Origin: Lachnospiraceae bacterium | GTDB taxonomy: Bacteria; Bacillota; Clostridia; Lachnospirales; Lachnospiraceae | Assembly: GCA_009774235.1 (NCBI GenBank) | Contig: VSNJ01000014.1 | Span: 1 to 46,292, forward strand | DNA length: 46,292 bases | Reading direction: 5' to 3' | In this document: positions 14,534-23,563 of the stretch, one piece after another | Layout of the letters: every line of letters begins with the position of its first letter | How positions within the stretch are numbered: position 1 is the first letter of the stretch | Made by a program: the position numbers and the translations under genes | Notes under the pieces: generated by a model | What the model was told of the DNA's origin: nothing | The model's input: only the letters and a program-made list of their open reading frames with translations | The model's database searches: none

Positions 14534-17500
14534 AAGCAACCCTGCCCTCCTGTTCTTTCTGCTCTCTTAGAATAGATATAATAATCTGCCGTATCTTTTC
14601 TAAAAATTCTTCATCATACTGCTGCAACTGTTCTTTGATTCCGTCCGTTTCCCCACCGCTTACATTTACTGTAGGGTTGTTTGCTACATGGATTGTAATT
14701 GTACCTGCGCCAATCGCCCCGGCGTTTACATTGCTTGCCGTGTTAAGGTCTTGTGCCTGTGCCATGTTGTTAAATATCTGCCCCGTTTGTGCTGCGGTAA
14801 ATACGCTCCTGTTTGCTGCCCCTGTGATAAGTTCGGGGCCGTTCTCTCCTGCTATGAATGTATCTGGCGTTCTCACTGTACCGTTTACAAATCCCGGTAT
14901 CTGCGGTATGTTAATGCCCTTTCCACCAATACCCGGCACCCAATCCGGCACTTTCAATTTATTAAGTCCACCGATTACTGTATTGACGGCTGAAACAACC
15001 ACTCGTAACGGTGCTTTTATGATTTCTCCAAGTCCACCAACTGCACCGCTGAAAATAGTCTTGATTCCGTTCCATGCCTGCGACCAATTCCCGGTAAACA
15101 CACCCGTAATAAAGTCTATCAATCCTTGAAAAATTGACATCACATTTTGTACAATCGCTGCTATGCTCTGTAACGCCGACCCTAACACGCTTGCAAAAAC
15201 CTCCGCCAACAACTGAATGACAGGCACTAAGGCTTGTAAAAGCTGCTGCAATACTGGCAAAATGGCTTGTATGATGTTTTGGAAAATCGGCACAAGCGTA
15301 TTAAGCAGACTGATAAATACAGGTAAAACCGTGTCTATAATCTGCATTACAATAGGCAAAATTGTTTGTATAAGCTGAATGATAACAGGCAAAACCGCCT
15401 GTATAATTTCTATCAGCACTGGCACTATTGTGTTTATCAGGTCAATAAGTACAGGCAAAACCGCCTGTACAATCTGTAGCACCAAAGGCAAAATAGCCGA
15501 TATGAGTTGTACTATAACTGGCAGAATTTCCGCTATAAGCTGTGCAAGCACTACAATAACCGCACTTACCAACTCCCCTAAAACGGGCAGAATAGCCGTT
15601 ACAAGCTGCCCCAAAAGCGGTAATATCTGTACAAACAAATTCGCAATCATTGGCAGAATCGGCAACAATCCATTTTGCAAAGTGCTTAGTATTGTTGGCA
15701 AAATCTCTTTCAGAGTATCAAGCACCCCTGTACCACTTGTGAAAAAGGCGTCCTTTAACGCCGTTCCAACCTGTGTTATCACACCCCATAGCTTGTCAAA
15801 TACGGCTAAACCCTCATCTCCAAAGGTTTTTTGGATAAATCCCCGCACCTGTTCTAAGTGGGTTGACACATAATAGACTGCACCGCCTACCGCTGCAATC
15901 ACGCCTACCAACGGCAATATTTTTGTGAGGATACCGCCGAATCCCCCGCCCATGCTGCTTAGGTACTTTGTTATCCCTAAGCCTTTAATCATGGTAAAAG
16001 CCTTTTGTATTGACAGGATACCGCCCTTTACTTCCAAAAATCCAAGTTTGGCAATCAATCCCCCGGCTTTCAGTCCAACCAACCCGGCTACTATTTTTGC
16101 AATCGCCTTTACCGCTCCGGGGTTTTCTCTTACAAATGTTGTAACCACGGTTATTATATCCGTAAATTTCTTTACGCCCTCTGTAAGTGTCGGAAGCAAC
16201 AACTCCCCTAACTCTACCTGTAAAGCATCAAACGCTGATTTTGCAAGCGTGATACTGCCGTTTAGGTTGTCAAGTTTCGTTTCTGCCATTTTCTTAGCTG
16301 CACCGTCACAATTATATACTGCTTCGGTCAGCTTGTTATAATCCTGTTCGGAAGCATTTACAATAGCAAGCATACCCGCAAAACTTTCTTTTCCGAAAAT
16401 CGCCGTTGCTGCTGCAATCTGCTCCTGCTCTGATAAACCGCCTAAGCTGCCCCTAAGATTTTCTACTACCTCGCCAAACGATTTCATTGTGCCGTCTGAC
16501 TTTGTAAGGCTGATTCCGTATTTATCCATGTATGCAGCCTGTTGTTTTGTCGGCTTTGCCATGTTCGCTAATGCCGTTTTTAGGCTAGTTCCTGCTACCT
16601 CTGCTTTTATACTTGCATTTGCCATTAAACCTATGCCTAATGACATATCCTCCACGCTGTACCCCAACGCACCCGCAACCGGGGCCACCTTTTGGAATGT
16701 TGACCCCATCATAGATACATTGGTATTTGCATTACTGGAGGCTTGTGCCAATACGTCCGAAAAATGCCCTGCGTCTGACGCTGATAACCCGAACGCCGTT
16801 AAAGCGTCCGTTACAATGTCAGATACCGACCCCAATTCTTCCCCGGACGCTGCTGCAAGGTTCATTATGCCCTCGATACCGCCCAACATATCCCCTGTTT
16901 TCCAACCCGCCATTGCCATGTATTCCATAGCTTCCCCGGCTTCCGCTGCCGTAAATGCGGTTGTTGCGCCCATTTCTTTAGCCTTTTGGGATAGTTTCGC
17001 CATATCCTCCGCACTGGCGTTTGATATGGATTTTACGGTTGACATCTGCTCTTGAAATTCTGCTGCTTTCTTTACCGGTCCGGCGTAAATGGCAGCACCT
17101 ACCGCCGTAACCGTTCCAACCAACCCTCCTAACTGTGCTTTCGTCTGTGAAATAGCTTCTTTGTTTGCTGCCTGTTTTTCCGTTATCGCCTGTACTTTTT
17201 TCTGTGCCTGTTCTAACCTCTCATACTGCTGCCTTAATTCGTCTGTATCCCGTCCTAAGTTATCAGTATTTACCCCGGCTTCCCGGAGGGTATTGCTTAA
17301 TTCCTCTAGCCGTTCCTCTTCCCTTGCCGTTGCGTCCTGTGCTTTCTGTAATGCCTTTTCATTTGCCTGTAGCTGTCTTGTGAGTTCCGGCGTTGCCTGT
17401 CCTGTTTCTTCGATTTCCTTTGTAAGTCGTTCATGTTCTGCCTGTAACTCACTTACTCGCTGTCGGCTCTTTTCTACTGCGTTCTGCTGCTTCTGATAAG

Positions 17501-17651
17501 CTGATACGTCCTTTAATTTCTGGTCCGCACTTCTCAAATCATTCTGCAGTAATTTCATGGTCTGTGACGCATTTTTAAAGGATTGGGAAAAGTTCGGCCC
17601 AAGTCTTGCGGTTAGCTGAAAAAGTAACTCAAACTGTTTAGCCGTTGCCAT
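14526..17651 (-). CDS. Tail tape measure protein
   Basis: The 1041-aa product starts at ATG 17651. It has an N-terminal coiled coil (about residues 30-160), a TP901-type core (GAAIYAGPVKKAAEFQEQMS, then TAFTAAEAGEAMEYMAMAGW) and several transmembrane-like stretches. A long hydrophobic repeat zone (about residues 640-830) is built of ILPVL..LI units, and the C-terminus is Gly-rich. It sets tail length and crosses the host membrane during DNA injection. The overlap with the frameshifted chaperone frame is typical. The hydrophobic repeats are unusually regular. Confidence 0.93.
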   Translation of the reverse strand: MATAKQFELLFQLTARLGPNFSQSFKNASQTMKLLQNDLRSADQKLKDVSAYQKQQNAVEKSRQRVSELQAEHERLTKEIEETGQATPELTRQLQANEKALQKAQDATAREEERLEELSNTLREAGVNTDNLGRDTDELRQQYERLEQAQKKVQAITEKQAANKEAISQTKAQLGGLVGTVTAVGAAIYAGPVKKAAEFQEQMSTVKSISNASAEDMAKLSQKAKEMGATTAFTAAEAGEAMEYMAMAGWKTGDMLGGIEGIMNLAAASGEELGSVSDIVTDALTAFGLSASDAGHFSDVLAQASSNANTNVSMMGSTFQKVAPVAGALGYSVEDMSLGIGLMANASIKAEVAGTSLKTALANMAKPTKQQAAYMDKYGISLTKSDGTMKSFGEVVENLRGSLGGLSEQEQIAAATAIFGKESFAGMLAIVNASEQDYNKLTEAVYNCDGAAKKMAETKLDNLNGSITLAKSAFDALQVELGELLLPTLTEGVKKFTDIITVVTTFVRENPGAVKAIAKIVAGLVGLKAGGLIAKLGFLEVKGGILSIQKAFTMIKGLGITKYLSSMGGGFGGILTKILPLVGVIAAVGGAVYYVSTHLEQVRGFIQKTFGDEGLAVFDKLWGVITQVGTALKDAFFTSGTGVLDTLKEILPTILSTLQNGLLPILPMIANLFVQILPLLGQLVTAILPVLGELVSAVIVVLAQLIAEILPVIVQLISAILPLVLQIVQAVLPVLIDLINTIVPVLIEIIQAVLPVIIQLIQTILPIVMQIIDTVLPVFISLLNTLVPIFQNIIQAILPVLQQLLQALVPVIQLLAEVFASVLGSALQSIAAIVQNVMSIFQGLIDFITGVFTGNWSQAWNGIKTIFSGAVGGLGEIIKAPLRVVVSAVNTVIGGLNKLKVPDWVPGIGGKGINIPQIPGFVNGTVRTPDTFIAGENGPELITGAANRSVFTAAQTGQIFNNMAQAQDLNTASNVNAGAIGAGTITIHVANNPTVNVSGGETDGIKEQLQQYDEEFLEKIRQIIISILREQKEQEGRVAYA

Positions 17652-18212
17652 TTCCCGCTCCTTTCTGTTCCTGTTTCTGCTCTTCGACTACCAAGTTGTA
17701 TGTCTTAATCCAAGAATCCAGCCCCCTAATAGTCTGCTTTAGCCAAAACTCTATACTTGTATGAGTTTCCCTTGACAGTAATATGCAGTTTTTCTTAAAC
17801 CACTTTATCGGGTTTCCCCGCCGAATCCCGTTGACACTAAAAAACTTTGTGCCTTATTCTTGACCTTTCCAAACTCACGGATAGGAAGATGTAATATAAC
17901 ATCACTTCCTACATTTGCTGCCTTTGCTGCCAACCTGTACAGGAATGAGGTTGAAATTTCCGGGGATAAGGCAAATTCGCCTACCGCCGTCATTTCTGTT
18001 TCAATGTCTACCAAATCCTCCCCTATAAGGCTTTCAAAATCGAACACAAATTTTTTATAGGTCTTATCCTCATAGGTGTACGGTTTTGCAAGCATAAGTA
18101 CAAACGCACCCTCCGGCACTTTTTCCTTTGTGTCCGAATCGGTCACAACCGCCGTTTCTGCCTTTGTTTCCTCTGTAACTGCCTGTGCATTTTCTTTCTT
18201 AATATCTTCCAT
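17638..18212 (-). CDS. Frameshifted tail assembly chaperone (-1 product)
   Basis: Ribosomes slipping -1 at the heptamer T TTT TTA (17838-17844 on minus, in register with the zero frame) would enter a frame open to the TAA at 17638-17640. That adds about 66 residues, including SIEFWLKQTIRGLDSWIKTY. This extension resembles the T part of G/GT-type chaperones, with its Trp-rich helix. The total is about 191 aa. P2 gpE/E' and lambda gpG/GT use the same logic to make both forms. No ATG with a ribosome-binding site serves this frame alone. Confidence 0.8.
17805..18212 (-). CDS. Tail assembly chaperone (short form)
   Basis: The start is ATG 18212 (MEDIKKENAQ) after AGGAGGATAAGACAA. The 135-aa product has an acidic N-terminal tail, then a folded part with FVLMLAKPYTYEDKTYKKFV and LSPEISTSFLYRLAAKAAN. 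It lies between the tube gene and the tape measure, the invariant place of tail chaperones, which coat the tape measure before tube polymerisation. A parS-like copy encodes its VTDSDT near residue 24. Confidence 0.8.
   Translation of the reverse strand: MEDIKKENAQAVTEETKAETAVVTDSDTKEKVPEGAFVLMLAKPYTYEDKTYKKFVFDFESLIGEDLVDIETEMTAVGEFALSPEISTSFLYRLAAKAANVGSDVILHLPIREFGKVKNKAQSFLVSTGFGGETR
17838..17844 (-). promoter_or_regulatory. -1 ribosomal slippery heptamer TTTTTTA
   Basis: The zero-frame codons are AGT TTT TTA, giving T TTT TTA, a classic X XXY YYZ slippery site eleven codons before the zero-frame stop. The -1 frame is open beyond it for 66 codons. Confidence 0.75.
18131..18144. promoter_or_regulatory. 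parS-like palindrome, copy 4 (inside chaperone gene)
   Basis: GTGTCCGAATCGGTCACAAC encodes VVTDSDT on the coding strand of the chaperone gene. It matches the other dispersed copies. Confidence 0.55.
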
Positions 18213-18266
18213 TTGTCTTATCCTCCTATTTTTTTGCAAAGAAAAAACACGGTTTCCCGTGCCTGT

Positions 18267-18785
18267 TTATTTTCCAAGTGCTTTTCTGACATCTGCCAAC
18301 CAATCTTTTCCGTTTACAAAATAGATATAATTCAACGGGTCAATCTCCAGTACCTTTTTACCGTCTATGTAAGTGGCGTAATACGTTGTCGCATATTCCC
18401 CGCTTACCTCTGCTGCGCTTGCCGTGGCAACCTTGCCGGGGTTTAATTTCTTAGGCGTAATGGTAAGCAGATGTTTCACTTTTCCAATCTCTGTAACGCC
18501 TTTTGTAGTGTTTTTATTCTGCTGTGCCACCCTTAAATCTATATGGTGTTCCCTCGGCTCATGCAGTTTGATAGCGTTCTTTGTAACCGTTCTGAAATTA
18601 AATGTCGTTGTCATAGCTTCGATAGCACCTAAAATAACAGCTTCTACCTTACCGCCCATGCCGGCCCCGCTGATTTCCTCGGTCAAATTCGATATTTCCG
18701 GCAATGTTACCTCTGACATTCCATAATACTCCGTTGCGTCCTCATAAACCGCAAACCCGATTACTGTTTCATCAATTTTTGGCAT
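18267..18785 (-). CDS. Major tail tube protein (FII family)
   Basis: The 172-aa product begins MPKIDETVIGFAVYEDATEY. It has the P2 FII-type pattern ISNLTEEISGAGMGGKVEAV and later KLHEPREHHIDLRVAQQ. It forms the inner tube through which DNA travels. It follows the sheath gene directly and is the normal length for the family. Confidence 0.92.
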   Translation of the reverse strand: MPKIDETVIGFAVYEDATEYYGMSEVTLPEISNLTEEISGAGMGGKVEAVILGAIEAMTTTFNFRTVTKNAIKLHEPREHHIDLRVAQQNKNTTKGVTEIGKVKHLLTITPKKLNPGKVATASAAEVSGEYATTYYATYIDGKKVLEIDPLNYIYFVNGKDWLADVRKALGK

Positions 18786-18799
18786 TTTTCCACCTCCCG

Positions 18800-20266
18800 T
18801 TATGCTGCAAATAAAGTTTCAAGATAACTTACGTCATACTCTAAAACAAAATCAAGTTCTTTCGCCGGACTAGGCGGGGTAATGTAAATGTGGAAATGTG
18901 CGATACCTGCCATTAAATCCGTTACCGGGTTTTCCTCTTCCAAAAACTCAATCCTGCCCCCTAAAATTACCTCGTCTGCTGTCAGTCCGTTAAGCCAAAT
19001 ATTAAGGCTCTGTACAACCGATTCTACTAACCGTGGTTTTAATCCCCTGTCAACCTTGCTCCACATTGACAGGATAACCGAATTGCCGACCCACTGAAAC
19101 ATACGGCTTACGCAATAGAAATAGTCCGTAACGTCCGTATTTGACGGATAACAGGCGGTTTCATTGCCCCATGATACAAAACCGCCGATAAAATTTAACC
19201 CCGTGATAATCCCCTGTGAGTTAAGATAATTGGCTTTTGTAAGGTCAAGCAATACCTCCGTTCCGTCTGCTAATGCCATGCCGTCAATCTGCAATGTTTT
19301 ATTACTTGCCGATTCACACGGCGTTTCCTTGCCTAAATCCTCGTCTGCGTCCGTCTTTGCCATAAGTCCGGCTAACTGTGTGGAGTAATGGAATACCCTC
19401 CCCCCTAATGTCAGCATGGGCCATACTAACAGTTCGGACGGCTGCACGATATTCTTTTTGGTTTTCCATTCCACGGCTTCTGTATATGTCGTTGCTTCCG
19501 TTGTGTCAACATCAATAATCGCCACACCCTTAAAAAGTCCGTTGATACTTTCCGCTTTCGCTGCCATGATTGCTGCAACCTCGCTGTCGTGTGAAAAGTT
19601 CGGTGCAAGGAAAACGGTTGGTATAACCCGGAATTTCGGGAAAATAAAATCCACCAACTCAAAACCGCTTGATTTCTTTGTGTTAATATCATATCCCCCG
19701 ATAATATCCTTTTTCGTGACTTTTGAGGGGTCAACCGCATTATACTTGATGTTAAGCGTTGCATTATCTGACGCAATCGCCCCTCCCTCAATACGTTCCA
19801 GTCTTAATACTTCGTCCGTGTACAGTAATTCATAGTCAACGCCCCTTTGGTATTCATCTGTAAGCGTATCCTCTGTACTGTACCCTTTTACTACTACCTT
19901 GTCTGCCAATGCTTCCAACGGCAAATCCAAAATGCCCCCGGATAACCTCATGTCCGTTGCGTCTGTTTCCCCTGTTAAATGTTTTGCCGGGTCTAACACA
20001 TTGATAATGATAATCGGTCCATTCTGATACAGTTTGAAACTTGTATAGATTTCCTCGCAAATATCGTACTTTTTCCAATCGTCACTATATCCCATAGCTT
20101 CCACGGCTTCCGCATATGAGGATACATATACAGGCTCGTTTACTTTCCCTCCTACCATATGTGCCGGGGCCATTCCTACAATGAGATGTATGCAACTGTC
20201 GGCGGTTACTGGCGTTGAAATGCTCGTACCTCGCTTACTTGCTTTTGCTCCATGAAAATAAGCCAT
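18800..20266 (-). CDS. Contractile tail sheath protein
   Basis: The 488-aa product has the sheath N-terminus (MAYFHGAKASKRGTSISTPV), the family segment CIHLIVGMAPAHMVGGKVNE and a C-terminal strand region with FYCVSRMFQWVGNSVILSMW plus RLVESVVQSLNIWLNGLT. It polymerises around the tube and contracts at infection. This gene together with the tube and baseplate genes defines the phage as a myovirus. Confidence 0.95.
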   Translation of the reverse strand: MAYFHGAKASKRGTSISTPVTADSCIHLIVGMAPAHMVGGKVNEPVYVSSYAEAVEAMGYSDDWKKYDICEEIYTSFKLYQNGPIIIINVLDPAKHLTGETDATDMRLSGGILDLPLEALADKVVVKGYSTEDTLTDEYQRGVDYELLYTDEVLRLERIEGGAIASDNATLNIKYNAVDPSKVTKKDIIGGYDINTKKSSGFELVDFIFPKFRVIPTVFLAPNFSHDSEVAAIMAAKAESINGLFKGVAIIDVDTTEATTYTEAVEWKTKKNIVQPSELLVWPMLTLGGRVFHYSTQLAGLMAKTDADEDLGKETPCESASNKTLQIDGMALADGTEVLLDLTKANYLNSQGIITGLNFIGGFVSWGNETACYPSNTDVTDYFYCVSRMFQWVGNSVILSMWSKVDRGLKPRLVESVVQSLNIWLNGLTADEVILGGRIEFLEEENPVTDLMAGIAHFHIYITPPSPAKELDFVLEYDVSYLETLFAA

Positions 20267-20269
20267 TTT

Positions 20270-20662
20270 TTAAACCTCCTTTGCCTTTCTTGTCAGGCTC
20301 AACACGTCATTGTAATACTTGTTTAACAGTGTTCCCGGCGTTCTTGCCTTTGACCTGTTTACCGCAAGGCTTTCTGTCGGCACGATAAGCATTTTTACCT
20401 GCGGTATTTCCGCTATTGCGTCTTTCAGATATTCCTCCACGCTTTCCCTTGTGCCTTTTACAATCGTGTTTTCAATCAACCCTGTGCGAGTTGTCGGCCC
20501 GATATAAATAAATGTTTCCTCTGTAGTGTCCGTATTTGCCGTTTCCTGCCCCTTTTCCTCTTTAGGGGTAGAATTTACCGCCTGTTCCTTTTCAACGCCG
20601 TTTTCGGCTACTGTGGCGTTTTCTGCTACCGTCTGTGTGGCTGTTGCTTTCTTTGCTGCCAT
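20270..20662 (-). CDS. Small tail-associated protein with low-complexity N-terminus (130 aa)
   Basis: ATG 20662 (MAAKKATATQTVAENAT) has AGGAGGCATGACGAT upstream; the longer reading overlaps the terminator gene without a site. Residues 1-60 are Ala/Thr/Glu-rich and probably disordered. The C-terminal half has GPTTRTGLIENTIVKGTRES and resembles DUF2635-like proteins found just before sheath genes. It is probably a small structural or assembly factor of the tail. Confidence 0.6.
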   Translation of the reverse strand: MAAKKATATQTVAENATVAENGVEKEQAVNSTPKEEKGQETANTDTTEETFIYIGPTTRTGLIENTIVKGTRESVEEYLKDAIAEIPQVKMLIVPTESLAVNRSKARTPGTLLNKYYNDVLSLTRKAKEV

Positions 20663-20676
20663 ATCGTCATGCCTCC

Positions 20677-21156
20677 TTATGTTAAATATTTCCTTACATC
20701 TCTTTCCACCTGCTGCATTTCCCAAATCGTCATTATCTCGCCTATCTGATACACTTCTAAATCATCATCATAGATAATAAATTCTATCGGTTTCTGACAG
20801 GAAAAACGGTCATCTATTACAACGTCCTCCAGTAGCTTAGACTTGATTTTTGTTACCAAGTTAAGGCACTGTATGTAATTTTCCTGTTTGTCCTCGGAAA
20901 ATGTCACGCAAATAATACGCACCCTGCATATACTTTCTTCGTTATCATCTTTTCCAGTCAATAACTTTAAAAGTATGTAGGGTGCTGCTTTCTTTTCTGA
21001 TTCCTTGTTAGGCAGATTGCCGACAAATACCGCCGGAGGGCGTTCTGCTGCCTGTGTGCTGTTTTCCGGCACTCTCGCAAGCAACCGCATATCCTTTGTT
21101 ATTTCCTTGCAATATGCTTCTAAGGCTTCCAATAGGTCTAATGGTGTCATTATCAA
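20677..21156 (-). CDS. Tail terminator-like protein (159 aa)
   Basis: The product starts MIMTPLDLLEALEAYCKEIT and ends VYQIGEIMTIWEMQQVERDV. The middle has ILLKLLTGKDDNEESICRVR. Position, size and the alternating strand/helix pattern fit gpR/gp37-like tail terminators that cap the tube at the head end. The assignment is by synteny more than motif. Confidence 0.55.
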   Translation of the reverse strand: MIMTPLDLLEALEAYCKEITKDMRLLARVPENSTQAAERPPAVFVGNLPNKESEKKAAPYILLKLLTGKDDNEESICRVRIICVTFSEDKQENYIQCLNLVTKIKSKLLEDVVIDDRFSCQKPIEFIIYDDDLEVYQIGEIMTIWEMQQVERDVRKYLT

Positions 21157-21749
21157 CCTCCGCTTTTGCTTAACAACCTTTCTATTTCATGCTCTATTCG
21201 CTGATTGATAACCTCGTTTACCCGCTCTTCCACATTCTGCATAACTTTTTCATTGCCTACCATTTGCGGTACTGCCGGGGATAGCAATTCTTTCAGCTTT
21301 TCTTTTCCTGTTGCCGGGGATACCGTGCCTTTCTGCCGTTCCATAATTCCTATATGCCCCGACTTCATTTGTGCTACAAATACATTGTTCTGCCTGTTGA
21401 ATTTCACAAGGCTGCTTGCCTTTAATACTGCTGCGCTCGGCGTTGTCTTTTTCTTTGGTGTACTGGGGGAAACTTTGAATTTCATAAGCGGTATCACACC
21501 GCCCGAATACTCAATGCTCCCTACAATCCCGTCCCCGTTTTTGGTTACGCTGTTGTACCTCATGTAACCACGGCTGTTAAAATCCCCCGCCGATATATGG
21601 TAAGTCTGCCTTACCATTCTTCCCGCTGCCGTTTTTCCTGCCATTAACCCCCTTGCAAGTGCGGGTTTCAATACTTTTTCGTCTGCCTTTTCCACCCCTG
21701 CAAGTATGGCGTGTATCCTGTCTATGGTCTGTTCTGATACCTCAATCAT
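21153..21749 (-). CDS. Minor tail / tail completion protein (gpZ-like, 198 aa)
   Basis: The product is basic, with LKPALARGLMAGKTAAGRMV near residue 27 and KTTPSAAVLKASSL. These are features of lambda gpZ-like or HK97 gp10-like connector and tail-completion proteins. The gene overlaps both neighbours by four bases (ATGA). It joins the lambda-type head genes to the contractile-tail genes. Confidence 0.65.
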   Translation of the reverse strand: MIEVSEQTIDRIHAILAGVEKADEKVLKPALARGLMAGKTAAGRMVRQTYHISAGDFNSRGYMRYNSVTKNGDGIVGSIEYSGGVIPLMKFKVSPSTPKKKTTPSAAVLKASSLVKFNRQNNVFVAQMKSGHIGIMERQKGTVSPATGKEKLKELLSPAVPQMVGNEKVMQNVEERVNEVINQRIEHEIERLLSKSGG

Positions 21750-22087
21750 TCGTCATACCTCTCCAATCCAATAATCAGTTCGTTGTACTCGTTGCGTACA
21801 TCAGTTATCATAAAGAGGTTGCTATCAATCCAAAACCTCATACCGCTTGCGGGTTCTTTTTCCATATCGCTTAACCGGACCCGGACAACAATATATTTCC
21901 CATAGAATCCCTCCGCATTATCCCCGGAAACAAGGTTTTGCCGTTCCTTTGTTTCCTCGGAGTCAAGTATGACTGGTATTTTCTTGTCTACGCCGTCACA
22001 CTTGACCCTTTTTAGCTGTGCAAATTCCTCCAAGTTGTAAAATGTGCTGTCCAAGTCCTTATCAAGCATTTCTTTGAAATTCTTCAT
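21746..22087 (-). CDS. Head-tail joining protein candidate (113 aa)
   Basis: The product is acidic and beta-rich, with KERQNLVSGDNAEGFYGKYI and the C-terminal MITDVRNEYNELIIGLERYD. It is similar in layout to lambda gpFII-type joining proteins. It is the first gene after the capsid gene. The function is inferred from position and size. Confidence 0.55.
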   Translation of the reverse strand: MKNFKEMLDKDLDSTFYNLEEFAQLKRVKCDGVDKKIPVILDSEETKERQNLVSGDNAEGFYGKYIVVRVRLSDMEKEPASGMRFWIDSNLFMITDVRNEYNELIIGLERYDE

Positions 22088-22099
22088 AGGCTGCCCGCC

Positions 22100-23155
22100 T
22101 TAGCATACTGTAGCAACATACCACGAATCAACTTCATGCGGTACAGGGATAGGAGCGGAGGACAACTGCAAAAAGCGTCTTGCCGGGCGTCTTTCTACCC
22201 ACTGTTCTGGTATCCTTGCTCCCTCTTCTACGCTGATTGTCTTTCCTGCTTCGTCCACAATGCCAACCGCACCGTAATACATGGAATATTCAGCCTCCGT
22301 TGCCAATAACGCAACAACATTTGACGGCAATAAATACTTGTTTTCCGGCTTCGCCTTATTCGTCCAGTTGTCTAAGTACATTTCCTTGTACTTGTAAATG
22401 TCCATGCCCAAGCTGTGAATCGTTCCAACGTATGTAGCACCGTTCGGGAGTTCTTTCGGCTTGATTACTGCAAGGTCATATCTGCGGTTATCAAGCATTT
22501 CTTTCACTTCATCATCTTTCAAAAATGCTGCTAATGCTTCCTGCCCCATAAGGCAGATATTGCAATTCACAAACCCGGTTTCCTGTACCTTATCCCGCCA
22601 TGCCTCCAACTGCTCTAACTTACCGCCTGTTGTCTTATTCCACTTTTCAGCGTCTTTCAGTGTTACTTTGTTCGTAAACTGAAAATCAATAATATCCTGT
22701 ATTGCTTTTCCTGCACTGTTCAAAATTGGTATCTTTCCTGTAAACAGTGCCATGCAGCACATCCACTCCTCACGGCGTGTAATCATCTGGTCCAGTTTCG
22801 CAAAATCACGCTGCATTTTCTCAACCGCCCTTTGGTTCGGGGATTTTCCATTATACAGGCTTTCCCCCGGTGTACGCTTCAAAATATCGTCAACCGTTGT
22901 AATCGTGTTCGGTGCGATAAGTGGCGGTTCGTATGTGTTGGTCTGAAAACCCTCGTTTTCCACCGTTTCCCCGCCTATTTTCTTGTGTACAAACGGTGCT
23001 AACGCCCTGTTTCCCTTTTTAAAATCAACGTCAATTTTCTGCGTGTCGAATGTTTCCACGTTGCGGAAAAACGTATCTCTGATAAAAGTATGCACTTTCG
23101 GCATACGCTCTACTAATTTCCCCATTGTTCTAGGGTCATAAATGCTGATTGCCAT
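22100..23155 (-). CDS. Major capsid protein (lambda gpE family)
   Basis: The 351-aa product begins MAISIYDPRTMGKLVERMPK. It shows lambda gpE-like segments TFIRDTFFRNVETFDTQKID, FKKGNRALAPFVHKKIGG and RVHTDE-equivalent REEWMCCMALFTGKIPI. It follows the decoration protein and protease genes in the same order as in lambda. It has the HK97-type shell fold by family knowledge. Confidence 0.93.
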   Translation of the reverse strand: MAISIYDPRTMGKLVERMPKVHTFIRDTFFRNVETFDTQKIDVDFKKGNRALAPFVHKKIGGETVENEGFQTNTYEPPLIAPNTITTVDDILKRTPGESLYNGKSPNQRAVEKMQRDFAKLDQMITRREEWMCCMALFTGKIPILNSAGKAIQDIIDFQFTNKVTLKDAEKWNKTTGGKLEQLEAWRDKVQETGFVNCNICLMGQEALAAFLKDDEVKEMLDNRRYDLAVIKPKELPNGATYVGTIHSLGMDIYKYKEMYLDNWTNKAKPENKYLLPSNVVALLATEAEYSMYYGAVGIVDEAGKTISVEEGARIPEQWVERRPARRFLQLSSAPIPVPHEVDSWYVATVC

Positions 23156-23180
23156 ATCTTGTTATCTCCTTTTCCTGTTT

Positions 23181-23549
23181 TTATTCGCCTGCTGCCGTTG
23201 TTGCGTTGTCTGTATCCACCAAAAAGATACCCAACTTTCTAAACGGTGCTTTAAAGTCTGCTGCCGTTGTTCCTGTCGGCAATTCCAACGAATCCCCGAA
23301 AAACTGCCCTGTAAGGTAAATTACTACCTCTGCCCCCTCTTCCGCTGCTTCCGCTGCGATACCGTATACATTTGCTACTGTATCAGCGGTTACGGCTGAT
23401 AATTTGCCGTCCGTTCCAAGCGTTACGGGCATAAGTTCTAAAATAGTGTTGCCGTCCGCAACCGTGCCCGAATCGGTCACAACGGGATAATCCCCGGCGT
23501 GTATCATTTTTGGGGTATAGCTTCCCAACAATTCTTTTCCTGCTGCCAT
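23181..23549 (-). CDS. Head decoration protein (lambda gpD-like)
   Basis: The 122-aa product is Ala/Gly/Val-rich and follows the gpD pattern, with LELMPVTLGTDGKLSAV, then AAEAAEEGAEVVIYLTGQFF. It trims and stabilises the expanded capsid. It contains the divergent parS-like copy 5, encoding VVTDSG. It is in the standard place before the capsid gene. Confidence 0.88.
   Translation of the reverse strand: MAAGKELLGSYTPKMIHAGDYPVVTDSGTVADGNTILELMPVTLGTDGKLSAVTADTVANVYGIAAEAAEEGAEVVIYLTGQFFGDSLELPTGTTAADFKAPFRKLGIFLVDTDNATTAAGE
23465..23478. promoter_or_regulatory. parS-like palindrome, copy 5 (variant, inside gpD-like gene)
   Basis: TGCCCGAATCGGTCACAAC differs by one base from the consensus. It encodes VTDSGT in the same reading frame as the other in-gene copies. 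Confidence 0.45.
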
Positions 23550-23563
23550 TTCTCATTACCTCC

